A stretch of 64,000 nt of DNA from Cordylochernes scorpioides (taxonomy: Eukaryota > Arthropoda > Arachnida > Pseudoscorpiones > Chernetidae), in contig CP092880.1 of assembly GCA_030710605.1 (NCBI GenBank), positions 910,862-974,861 on the forward strand, read 5' to 3'. A program made the translations under genes and the position numbers. This document shows positions 9,396-19,052 of this stretch, piece after piece. The notes below the pieces were generated by a model, which did not search any database, was not told where the DNA came from, and saw only the letters and a list, made by a program, of their open reading frames with translations. Positions within the stretch are counted from its first letter, which is position 1, and every line of letters starts with the position of its first letter.

Positions 9396-10247
9396 CTAGC
9401 GGATGTGTACCCGGCTTCGCCCGGGTTTTATCCGAGTGAAAGTTTGCCTAACGAATATTAAATATTATGAAGTATAATAAACAATGCTAAAGATTAGTTT
9501 TAATTATTAATCAAGATTGTGTGTGAATATGTGAGAAAGATGTAATATCGTTGTTGTTTTCTTGGCCGACTGTTTTACATATGGTGTTATCTTAAAATTG
9601 CTTGTTTTGAATATTTTTTTAGATTGAGTTGAATGAATTGCTGAATTTTTTTTTTTGTATTTATATATAAATAAAATTAACTCTGTTGAATTTTTTTTGT
9701 ATTTTATCGATAACAGCAAAGTTATGTATTTTAAAGTTAGGAAAAATATTTTGATGTTAAGCAAAACCTGCTCCATCTCGTTTTACATAAATGTTGAAAA
9801 TTTGGTCGAAATTGATGCATTGTAACGAAAGTTTTTAGCGAACACCACTTATGAAATTTCCATTTATATAGAAGATATATAATATAAATGAGTTTTAAAA
9901 ATTGTTTTAAAAAAATGCATCGGCCGGGAATCGAACCCTGGCCGCCCGCGTGGCAGGCGAGCATTCTACCACTGAACCACCGATGCTTTAAAAAAATCAA
10001 ATTCATTTATCGTCGCGACCAGTGCTGCGCCCTAGCGGTAAAAGACTGGAACTAACGCTTTTTGGTTTTTTATTTAAAAAAAAAAAGCACATTAACTTTT
10101 TTAGTTTTTTGAATAGCCTATATGTTAAACGAAATCTTCAGCTACCTACATGCGAAATTCCATAATGATTGAGTCAGTAGATTTTGCGTGATGCGATAAC
10201 AAACATCGATTTCGCATTTCATTTTTATATATATAAGGAAGGAAGGA
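9396..10247 (-). mobile_element. Helitron (Hel-B) carrying a tRNA-Gly gene
   Basis: On the minus strand it starts TCCTTCCTTCCTTATATATA and ends with hairpin CCCGGGCGAAGCCGGG, then TACACATCCGCTAG. It lies exactly between A (9395) and T (10248). The neighbouring duplicate keeps the empty site ATTTTA|TTGC at 8808. It encodes no replicase, but a complete tRNA-Gly gene (9916-9986) sits inside on the same strand. Related 3' ends are at 43941 and 62427. Its length is 852 bp. Confidence 0.88.
9916..9986 (-). tRNA. tRNA-Gly (anticodon GCC)
   Basis: The 71-nt gene reads GCATCGGTGGTTCAGTGGTA on the minus strand. It has a 7-bp acceptor stem (GCATCGG/CCGATGC), discriminator A, anticodon loop CTGCCAC with GCC, and T loop TTCGATT. 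The A box (TGGTTCAGTGG) and B box (GGTTCGATTCC) are intact. One oddity: the second pair of the T stem is A opposite G, where most animal genes have a C-G pair. Downstream on the minus strand lies an A/T-rich stretch with T-runs suitable for Pol III termination. It lies within a Helitron, so it may be a captured copy; whether it is expressed is unknown. Confidence 0.93.
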
Positions 10248-10640
10248 TTGCTTAAAAAAGAACACAAAAAAAAAAGAAACTACAGTTATAAAATGATTTG
10301 ATAACTAACAAAGGAAAAAAAACAATAATAATAATAAATGATTATGATAAAAAATTGAATATGGCTGCCAGAAAATTGATTCTATGAATAAAAAAAAAAA
10401 AAGAATAATTACAAAATTAACATATAAACTTCAAACACAAGCATTAGAGAGAATCGACTAGATTCAAATATATAAATTAATTATATATAATAACCCGATT
10501 AATTAAGAAATCAAACAAAGACTAAATTAATAAAAAACTTAATGCTTAAATACCAGTTAAAAGGAAATCTAACCTGAACAAACGATATAATTGAAATAAG
10601 TAAAAGGCAAATAAACAATTGAGTTTGGCAACACACAGGG

Positions 10641-10941
10641 TTTTAAACAAAACTCTGTGATAATTAAAATTAAATTATATATTGATGGTACGTTTGATTT
10701 CAAAATACTAATACATATGTATGTTCAAACACTTTATCTATTTTATATCATTTATTTTTTATTCTCTCTTTTTTTTTTTTAAATAAAACTTCTAAAATAT
10801 TTCTTAGAGATAGCTTTTGATTACGCTGTCATATTAAAAATTAAATAGATAATTAAAAATTATAATCCATTTAAATATATTTTTTAAATAAAAGAAAAAT
10901 TATATAATAAAAATATTGAAATTGAATATTAAAAAAAAAAA
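10641..10941. other. AT-rich DNA, nothing recognised
   Basis: About 300 bp of A/T-rich sequence with several homopolymer runs lies between the duplicated segment and the tRNA-Thr gene. No open frame or repeat was recognised. Confidence 0.4.
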
Positions 10942-11015
10942 AGGCACCGGTGAGATTCGAACTCACGATCTCCTGTTTACTAGACAGGCGCTTTAACCAA
11001 CTAAGCCACGGCGCC
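10942..11015 (-). tRNA. tRNA-Thr (anticodon AGU)
   Basis: The 74-nt gene starts GGCGCCGTGGCTTAGTTGG on the minus strand. The acceptor stem GGCGCCG/CGGTGCC has one G-U pair. The anticodon loop is CTAGTAA (AGT) and the T arm GTGAG TTCGAAT CTCAC is perfect; discriminator U. A and B boxes are intact. A run of 10 or more A's (T's on the coding strand would be needed for Pol III) lies immediately downstream on the plus strand at 10931-10942, which is T-rich on the minus strand, so termination is plausible. It looks functional. Confidence 0.95.
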
Positions 11016-12143
11016 ACCGTAATGACGTTTGTAAAATAGCTATTTAAGGTCAGTTTATCAGGTTTTTTTGTATATTTTACAATTTTAATGGGTTTTTAAC
11101 AATAGAAGTGACATATCATTTCATCGCTTTATTTTATAAATTATTTCAGTATGAAACTCAAAAATTGATTTTTTTTAGATATCAGTAAATAATTTATCAA
11201 CGATATAGAGATCCAATTATTTAATATAAAATTCTCTCTTCGAATTTTTTATTATATAAAATATTTAATGTAGATATATTAGGTTATGTAAAATTAAAGA
11301 GAATTTATTGCTTAAAATAGTTTGAATAAAAATATAAAAGAGTATATTTTTTTTCTAAAATATTAACCAATAAAAATATTTTTTATTTTCATATTTAAAA
11401 AAAAAATAAAAGACAATATCCAAATTGCAAATAAATAACCGGTACATGGAGCACATTGAAATAATGCCTCAAAGTATAGATGAACTACAGTATGGGAAGC
11501 TTGCGCCATCTATTACCGAATTTTATAACTATTTATCCCAGCCACTCTGTAGCCGGACCTGGCGTCGCGGTACAAATGACAGACGATAAAATGTATTTTC
11601 GTGTGATTGCGTACAGAGAGAAGAAAAGACCTCAACAAAGGATCGGTGGTGAATAGCGTTGAATCAAAACAGAGGTCTAACCTATTGCCCTTTATTCTTT
11701 TACGAAAAAGCGTCTGTCGTGTGCTCTAAATAATCTTATCGATGAAAAAAAAAAATTAAATAAAAACTGTGTCTGAAATTATTAAATTATATATAGTTAA
11801 AAATATATATTTTTAAATATAGATAAATATATAGCTTTAAAATATTACAAATACATATTTTAAAACAAATATTAAATTATAAATTTAATTTTTATCTCAA
11901 AAGGCGATACTCCTGTTAGGAATATTTCATGTAACGCTAAACAAGGTACGACACAGCAAATTTATTATTTTAAAATAATATATAAAATAAAATTTATATG
12001 GAAAAGCTCAGCGTTACATAACCTCAATAAAATATAGTTTAAAATTGCTTAGATAACGCGTCATAAATAGGGAAAATTTCCAGAAGGCCTAGATGTTGCG
12101 CTGCTGTATCATGTTTATAGTAGGTGGTGTATTGTATCACTTC
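11016..12143. other. AT-rich intron DNA
   Basis: A long AT-rich stretch with A- and T-runs. A motif TTGCGCCATCTATTACCG at about 11508 belongs to the dispersed GCGCCATCT repeats. 11550-11720 is GC-richer but not recognised. No exon or RNA gene seen. Confidence 0.45.
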
Positions 12144-12155
12144 AGTACTTCTGTC

Positions 12156-12478
12156 CAACTCTGCCTTTGCCGGTCCCAAGCCCGGATGAAAAAGGGGGAA
12201 GGGGAGCAGTAACAAGCTCACTAAAAAACCTGGGCTCAGCTGGCCATGCTGATAGTACCCTGTAAGGGCTCCAGGGATACAGGATGAGTCTGTACTCCAT
12301 GTTAGGAGCAGCTGCACATTGCGTCTGTTCCTCATGTCAGAAGCGGCCATTTCTTTTGGAACTAAGTCGGCCTGCTACTGAGTAGTGCTCCCAGTCTTGA
12401 TGACAAAGACATTCTACTTCACCCAGTCATGATGGTTGTCAAGCTTTACAAGCTTGATTGGAGATAAGAAAGAAGAAG
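12156..12478 (+). mobile_element. LINE-tailed SINE-like element (K-family), copy 1
   Basis: It starts CAACTCTGCCTTTGCCGG and ends GGAGATAAGAAAGAAGAAG. It is flanked by a perfect 12-bp target-site duplication, AGTACTTCTGTC (12144-12155 and 12479-12490). Seven copies lie in this window, all on the plus strand. Its 5' GCCGGTCCCAAGCCCGGATG block resembles 3' regions of RTE-type LINEs from memory. Its 3' end matches the LINE tail at 14902-15125. No Pol III A/B boxes are evident. Confidence 0.85.
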
Positions 12479-12548
12479 AGTACTTCTGTCGACAACAACA
12501 CGGCTTGTAGAGCCTGCGTAGATTGTTGATCCAGCACTCTGTGTTTAT

Positions 12549-14633
12549 TGTAGCGAAGTATTCATTATTTTATGAACAAATAGTAATTTTTTATTTAAAT
12601 TTTTGACACTCTGTAAACTTACCTCATTGCCTGCCTCTCTAAGATTTTACAAATTTTAGGTTGTTCTTGCCTTAAATAAATTGCCGTGTCAAGTTTGTCT
12701 TTCCTCATTTCCTACGTTACATTTGGTGGAGATGCTGGGTAGATTAGAGAAGACAAACTGAAGATCGCCGAAAATACCTATGTGTGCTGTGATTTATATT
12801 TTCCGAGACTGGCCCCAGGATTCCACCGCCATTTCAAAGCCAAGACTTTCTTACAAGATGACGATGTCTCTATTGACGATATGACGACAAAGCCTGATAG
12901 TGGACATTGCTGTGATAGAGATGCATGGAGACATCTGAGGCTCTTCATTGGACACGACAACAACAACAATACAGTATACACACCCAAGATAGAGGACATT
13001 GCTGCTGCTGTGATAGAGATACATGGAGACATCTGAGGCTCTTCATTGGACACGACAACAACAACAATACAGTATACACAACCAAGATAGAGGACATTGT
13101 TGCTGCTGTGATAGAGATGCACGGGGACATCTGAGGCTCTTCATTGGACACGACAACAACAACAATACAGTATACACACCCAAGATAGAGGACATTGCTG
13201 CTGCTGTGATAGAGATGCATGGAGACATCTGAGGCTCTTCATTGGACACGACAACAACAACAATACGGTATACACAACCAAGATAGAGGACATTGCTGCT
13301 GCTGTGATAGAGTTGCATGGAGACATCTGAGGCTCTTCATTGGACACGACAACAACAACAATACAGTATACACAACCAAGATAGAGGACATTGTTGCTGC
13401 TGTGATAGAGATGCATGGAGACATCTGAGGCTCTTCATTGGACACGACAACAACAACAATACAGTATACACACCCAAGATAGAGGACATTGCTGCTGCTG
13501 TGATAGAGATGCATGGAGACATCTGAGGCTCTTCATTGGACACGACAACAACAACAATACAGTATACACAACCAAGATAGAGGACATTGCTGCTGCTGTG
13601 ATAGAGATGCATGGGGACATCTGAGGCTCTTCATTGGACACGACAACAACAACAATACAGTATACACAACCAAGATAGAGGACATTGCTGTGATAGAGAT
13701 GCATGGAGACATCTGAGGCTCTTCATTGGACACGACAACAACAACAATACAGTATACACAACCAAGATAGAGGACATTGCTGTGATAGAGATGCATGGAG
13801 ACATCTGAGGCTCTTCATTGGACACGACAACAACAACAATACAGTATACACACCCAAGATAGAGAACGACTGCTGTGATAGATATGTACGGAGACATCTG
13901 AGGCTCTTCATTGGACACGACAACAACAACAATACAGTATACACAACCAAGATAGAGGACATTGTTGCTGCTGTGATAGAGATGCATGGAGACATCTGAG
14001 ACTCTTCATTGGACACGACAACAACAACAATACAGTATACACAACCAAGATAGAGGACATTGTTGCTGCTGTGATAGAGATGCATGGAGACATCTGAGGC
14101 TCTTCATTGGACACGACAACAACAACAATACAGTATACACACCCAAGATAGAGGACATTGCTGCTGCTGTGATAGAGATGCATGGAGACATCTGAGGCTC
14201 TTCATTGGACACGACAACAACAACAATACAGTATACACACCCAAGATAGAGGACATTGCTGCTGCTGTGATAGAGATGCATGGAGACATCTGAGGCTCTT
14301 CATTGGACACGACAACAACCACAAAGCCTCTCTTCACGCCGCAAGAAAAAAAAGACATTAAAGTACTAAGGACAAAGTCCCAAGACTCCGATGGAATTCT
14401 TGGCAGAAGCAAGTCAGATCCATGTCAGTATCAACAAGATTTGCAAGCTGTGGGTCACAGCTCCCATAGGGAAGAAGCTATGTAACGAAATATTTATAAT
14501 TTTATGAATAGAGTATCAATTTTGATATTTATATTTTCCAACTCTGTAAACTTGCTTCATTGACTCTCTATTATTTTATACATTTTTAATTTGTGCTTGA
14601 CTTAAATAAATGTCATCCTGAAGTTTGTCTTTC
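12549..14633 (+). mobile_element. Decayed LTR retrotransposon filled by a satellite array
   Basis: The left LTR (12549-12721) begins TGTAGCGAAGTATTCATT and ends CTACGTTACA. The right LTR starts at 14481 (TGTAACGAAATATTTATA) and runs to about 14633, losing its last bases. Directly after the left LTR comes TTTGGTGGAGATGCTGGG, a primer-binding-site-like sequence. Before the right LTR is a purine tract, AGGGAAGAAG. Of the internal region only about 165 bp (left) and 150 bp (right) survive, holding a short open start (MCCDLYFPRLAPGFHRHF...). The rest is the LINE-tail array 12896-14320. The LTRs differ visibly, so the element is old. Confidence 0.75.
12896..14320 (+). repeat. LINE 3'-end tandem array C, about 14-15 units of 98/92 bp
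   Basis: The unit contains ATCTGAGGCTCTTCATTGG, ACACGACAACAACAACAATA, CAGTATACACACCCAAG, ATAGAGGACATTGCTGCTGC and TGTGATAGAGATGCATGG (98 bp; 92 bp when two GCT triplets are missing). It encodes IEDIAAAVIEMHGDI and a TGA stop, i.e. a LINE C-terminus. The array is bounded by ACAAAGCCT at 12887-12895 and 14321-14329, a perfect 9-bp target-site duplication. Units are about 95% alike by eye. Open frames across it are by-products. Confidence 0.92.
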
Positions 14634-14739
14634 CATTCCAATACTACCATTCTTTTATCTCTTTCTTTACCCGTTGACTTGTGTCAAAAAAGTATTTAAA
14701 TTGGGTCCACTAAACATGTGTTCAATTCTTTGGTGTGAT

Positions 14740-14905
14740 TCCTGGCAAACAGGACAATCCAAATTTTCCCACTATGTACCAAGTGTCAACATGCAACAAC
14801 CCCAAACCACATCATTGACTGTATTGTCTCATCCATTGATAAGCTCTACTCTTCCCCAGCAAGTCCCCAACAAAAGTCTTAAGCTCTACAAGCTTGATAC
14901 CTTCT
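14740..14905 (+). pseudogene. LINE ORF2 C-terminus, K-tail partner, plus copy
   Basis: The frame reads LCTKCQHATTPNHIIDCIV, SSIDKLYSSPAS. This is the C-terminal Cys/His motif (C-x2-C-x8-H-x3-C) of I/Jockey-like LINE ORF2 proteins, followed within 40 residues by the end. It converges tail-to-tail on the minus-strand copy at 14902-15125, forming a large inverted repeat. A stop and frameshift show decay. Confidence 0.65.
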
Positions 14906-15125
14906 TCTTCTTCTTTCTTATCTCCACTCAATCATATTAAGGTATCAAGCTTGTAAAGCTTGTTGATGGTGTTTGCTGGGGATGAGTAGAGCTCATCAAT
15001 GGATGAGTCAATACAGTCAATAATATGTCTTGGGGTTGCAGGTTGACACTTAGTACATAGTGGAAAAACCTTGTAACCATTCTAGAAACCATTGTCCTTA
15101 GATGGCCAGACATGATGGTTGTCAA
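14902..15125 (-). pseudogene. LINE ORF2 C-terminus and 3' tail, K-tail partner, minus copy
   Basis: On the minus strand the frame reads PLCTKCQPATPRHIIDC, then SSIDELYSSPANTINKLYK, LDTLI and a stop. This is a C-terminal C-x2-C-x7-H-x3-C motif. After the stop come TGATTGAGTGGAGATAAG and AAAGAAGAAGAAGAAGG. That tail is the same as the 3' end of the seven K-family elements, so this LINE is their probable source of reverse transcriptase. Further copies of the tail are at 24474-24660. The copy is 5'-truncated. The clade assignment rests on motif style. Confidence 0.75.
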
Positions 15126-15614
15126 ATCTCTCTGATATGCTGGATCGGGCGTGGTTTGATACCCTGATATGGTTGTTGAGTGGAGGTAAGAAAGAAGAAC
15201 ATTCCAACACTTTTAGGACGGTCATATCAGTACCTTGTCCATACCTGCACGGCTTGAAGAGCGTGTAGGACAGACTTTGTCATGTCTAGTGACAGGGAAG
15301 ACGTCAAACCTAGGTTGATGCTAGATTCTGTCGTCCTGGAATTGAAATAAACGCTTCGTTCAAGATGGCCAAGGAAGTACCTAGCACCATCGTCTGTCTC
15401 TATATACATCGTTTGGTTGCTACCTTCTGATTGGTACGTTGCGCTGCAATCACTTGACCCGCATACCTCGCTGATTGGACCATCATACGGGACTTCTCGT
15501 GTTTAATGTAAACAAAGCATTCAAACACCGCCTTACCATATATTACATTGTTATCATCACTAATGTAATCTAGCGCTGAATATAGCATACATCATTTTTA
15601 CGCTACACAAAATA
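15126..15614. other. LINE/SINE tail remnant and unrecognised DNA
   Basis: 15126-15200 is another K-type tail remnant (GATACCCTGATATGG ... GAGGTAAGAAAGAAGAAC). 15200-15612 is moderately GC-rich, with no recognisable exon or repeat. Confidence 0.4.
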
Positions 15615-15867
15615 CACTCATACCTCGCTTTGCGTCGGGGTTACATTCCAAAAAAACACGACGCAAAGTGAAAATATGTAAAGGCGCAATAAAAAACAAA
15701 GGTGTTGCCATATTTTAGGGAAAAAAATTAAAAAATTAAAGACTCGAATCCAAAACAACGCAATTTCGAAAATCTAACGACGCACAGTGAAAATCAGTAA
15801 AAATTAAGCAGCGACGCAAATTCGAAAAAAAACGCAAAACGAAACGACGCAAAGCGAGGTATTGGTG
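15615..15867. mobile_element. Pogo/Tigger-like MITE, 253 bp
   Basis: Terminal inverted repeats are CACTCATACCTCGCTTTGCG and CACCAATACCTCGCTTTGCG, flanked by TA at 15613-15614 and 15868-15869. The inner part continues inverted (CGACGCAAAGTG). The CCTCG...CG(G)GGTTACATTCC style matches pogo/Tigger ends. No transposase. The gypsy element starts 12 bp to its right. Confidence 0.88.
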
Positions 15868-15879
15868 TATATATATACA

Positions 15880-16639
15880 TGTGGTATTATGCTATGCTGG
15901 GAACCTTACTCTTGGGGTTGCAGATTGTTGAAGTGATGGCGCAGTCGTGATGGCTGAGTAAGAAAGGATTACACACAAGGGAAATAAGCCAGGACACTTG
16001 ATGGGGTTTGAAAATAAAGGGCAACTGGTTTGGAGGAAAGAAAGTCTGAGAAAACGGAGCGATTTGACTTATTAATTATCGGATCACATGGTGACGACCG
16101 ACTTGACTATGGGATGAATTGAGAGAGAGATCTCTAGAGCAGATGTTACCTTGGTGAGCAAGTCGAAGACTCGATCCGAACTCGGTGGGAGCGAAGCGAT
16201 TACTCTAGGTGTTGTTCCGATGGGAGCCAAAGCACTACTGTCAATTCTTGCTTCTCGATTTAACACCAAGACTTATCTTCTTTCCCATTGGTCGAAAGAT
16301 GGGACGTGCCCGTTTTCTATTGGTTGACCTATTTAGGTACTGTCTCCTAATTGGTCCTTACTGACTTCCTTGAATTAAGATACGTCCGGCCTTGCTCTGG
16401 AAATACTGGGCGTTAACTCGACTTTTATGATTTCCGCGGTTATAAGAACGTCCGGCCCTGCCCAGGAAATATTGGCTTGTAAACTTATTAATAGTTGGAC
16501 TAGCTTTAAGCCTCTTTGTTAGGCCTAACTTCTACTTTCTGTCCTCCAGTTACCTTATTCTTTATTAAAGCTTTGAAAAACATACATTGTACATACATAG
16601 TAGGTCGGAGGTGCATACAGTTATATACAAATTATGACA
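15880..16639 (-). repeat. 3' LTR of the gypsy-like element
   Basis: The 760-bp copy is nearly identical to 20909-21669. Relative to transcription (minus strand) this is the downstream LTR. It differs at about 16396 (T for C) and lacks one T at about 16448. Confidence 0.92.
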
Positions 16640-18326
16640 GATGCGCCCCCTACATGTGAAGAATTCAAGAAGGGGTTAGCCTGAGAGAATTCTGTAAAGG
16701 GAAAAATAATTTTGTGGGAAAATTAGTTGTGGGTATTGAGAGGCTATATACAAGCATTGGTGGTGATATAAGAGGTAAAATAGAATGGTGTTGATGATAT
16801 AGGTTGAGTATAATTAATAGAAATCAAAAATTTTTTAATTGTAAGAAATCAAAAATGAATGCTATGGTACATAGTGGGTTAAAAAGAAAGGAAAATGCGC
16901 CTAAACGATATTCTACTCGAGATTGGAAATAAAATCGAGGGGGTTCTATTAGGGCTTTTGAGAAATCAAAAAATAAAAATAAAAAGTTGGAAGAAATCAA
17001 AGTAAATGCTTGGTTGCATGGTGAAAAAAAAATGCTTTGTTGCATGGTGAGAAAAAAAGAAAAGTGCTTGTTGCATGGTAAAAAGAAATGCCTAACTATA
17101 TTCTACTCGAAATTGGGAATGGAAATCGAGGGATTTTTATTAGGGCTTTTGAGAAATCAAAAATAATATAAAAGTTGGAAGAAATCAAAGTGAATGCTTG
17201 ATGCATGGTGAGAAAAAAAAGGAAAATGCCTAACTAATTTTTGCTCGAATTTTGGGAAAAGAAATCGAGGAAATTTCATAAGGTGTTTTGAAATCAAAAT
17301 AAAAATAAAATAAAGATAGTTGAATGAAATCAAAATTGAATGTGTTTGATTGAAAAAGAAAAAAGGAAAAATGTTTTTTTGTAAATCAAAATAAAATATA
17401 ATATCTAATTTTAAAAGAAAACCAGTGAGTTTTCGTTGATTTGAAACTATGATAATATAAACTAAGTGGTAAATAAAATGATAATTAATGATTAAAAGTG
17501 ATAATAAATTGAATAAATTGCTGAATTGGTTAAGTATTTAAATTTTAATTGAGAGAAATTAATGGAAATGATTAATATATAAACAATAAGGTGTATTGGT
17601 TTGAACCCTTTTGTATCTACATGCCCTGATCTAAATGTTTAATTGCTCAATTATGCCCTATAAATTTTTTGTCTCATCTGCAGCGATACTTAGGTGGAAA
17701 CGTGATCCTAGCCCTCAAGTGCGCGTTTATGCTATGTGTACAGGAGACATGGAAATCTATATAACCTTTATGTATAATTTTTTGTCTTTGTGTGTATTGT
17801 GAAAAATGTTAGAAGTTTTTGGTGTAAGAAATGTGTGAGCGAATTCTATGTGTTGTCGAGATCCTAAGGTCTGTGACATCTACGTGTAGGTGGAATATGT
17901 AACGTTTTTGGAAGTCTGTAAAGTATTTGATCAATTATGATAGGAATATGAACTCATTTAAAGGTGTGTAACGTCTTGTACCTTTTTTGATTTTCGAGTG
18001 ACAGTCGATTTGACTACATTTTGTAAAAATCGATACGCAGGCTCGAATTGGAATCCAAAATCGGTGGCATGAAAAAGTGGGATGATATGGAGAAATCTGA
18101 GGCTGGGGAAAAGCGGTGTCCTATTTTTATGTGTTGGTCGGAAATGACGGGTGGTAATTGGATCCGGATATGGGGCGTGCGGGGAAGCGGGGTCCGATCT
18201 AAAAATTACCCTCCCACTATTTGCATGTAATTGAAGTAAGGGCGTTACATCCTTGTCGCGGCGTCTCAAAATTCTCACTTCCTTCCGCTTATTTGTTTTT
18301 TGGGTGCGACTCGGATCTTGTTACTT
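16640..18326 (-). other. Non-coding interior of the gypsy-like element
   Basis: 1.7 kb of AT-rich interior between the last open frame and the 3' LTR. From 16840 to 17360 a block of about 150-180 bp recurs three times imperfectly. Its blocks are TCTACTCGA.ATTGGGAA, ATCGAGG, TTTTGAGAAATCAAA, and GCTTG.TGCATGGTGA followed by an A-run. A G/C-rich segment at 18080-18280 shows no recognised domain. Confidence 0.6.
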
Positions 18327-19052
18327 TCAGTTACTTCTATTTCCTCGGATTTTATTTAGATTTTCTGCAAAAATGGTTCCTAAAATTATGAGAAGTTTTA
18401 TAAATGCTTGTCCAAAATGAAAAACTGCCTCTTGTAGTTCGAAAATTCTATGAGGGGGCATGGTATAGATAAACAAATAACTAAGGAATAAAGCTGGGAT
18501 ATATTTGTATGGAAAGGCTAGCAAACAAAGGATGAAAATCAGATGAAAGATAGGGTATTGACCCATGTTCTTCCATGTGGTTATAAATGTTGATTCTGAA
18601 ATATTTGCTTGAACCTTATTAATTGTAGAATTTAAATGATTGATAGGTTCGCAGTTCTCCTGTTTGATCGTCAATGGTTTTATTAGAGATATGTCGGCGG
18701 TAATTGGTTTAAGTGGAGATGTGTGATCGTTTCTCTGACGTGGGTGTTGTAATTTCGGCATTGTTTGTGTTGTGTGTACGCTGTCTTTTATGTACGAATT
18801 TTGTTTTGCCTTGGGGGCTGTGTCGGTATTTTTACGTGGAGGTTGGTTGGATTCATCGATTCTTCTAGCGAATCGGCAGGTGGGACAGGTTTTTACCTGT
18901 TTGGCGATGTCTTGTGTCATGTTCTGCCAATAATATTGTGACGAGATGAGTCTCGTCATCTTGGAGATGTTTGGATGGTGGTGTTGTGTGTGTACGGACT
19001 TAAGAAGTCTGGCTGTAAGTGAACTTGGGACTATAGTTTTAAGTACACCTTT
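18327..19052 (-). pseudogene. Gypsy pol: integrase zinc-binding segment and unusual tail
   Basis: Directly after the TGA that ends the RNase H frame (19053-19055), and in the same frame, the sequence reads on as KGVLKTIVPSS ... VHTQHHHPNISKMTRL, ISSQYYWQNMTQDIAKQV and KTCPTCRFAR. These match the HHCC zinc-binding N-domain of Ty3/gypsy integrases (His pair, YYW, CPTC). The D,D-35-E catalytic core should follow, but it is absent. Instead there are about 165 residues of unrelated sequence with a hydrophobic stretch (IFHLIFILCLLAF ... IPALFLSYLFIY) that could span a membrane, ending NKIRGNRSN. This tail might be a remnant of a third ORF or a rearranged segment. A methionine at 18959 is internal to the HHCC domain, so a start there would give a broken domain. 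Confidence 0.75.

Larger units (their letters stand above)
9229..10640 (+). repeat. Segmental duplicate, copy 2, interrupted by a Helitron
   Basis: The left part 9229-9395 and right part 10248-10640 together equal copy 1. Identity is high by eye, with scattered substitutions and A-run length changes. The insertion between them is the 852-bp Helitron carrying tRNA-Gly. Confidence 0.85.

Noticed and set aside
9737-10006. 89-residue frame (MNLIFLKHRWFSGRMLACHAGG...)
   Set aside because: It is a translation of the tRNA-Gly gene and flanking Helitron DNA, a common false gene call.
12778-14281. About 25 overlapping open frames of 60-120 residues in array C (METSEALHWTRQQQQ... and MHLYHSSSNVLYLG...)
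   Set aside because: All are shifted or antisense readings of the 98-bp LINE-tail unit; the true sense frame ends within each unit at a TGA.
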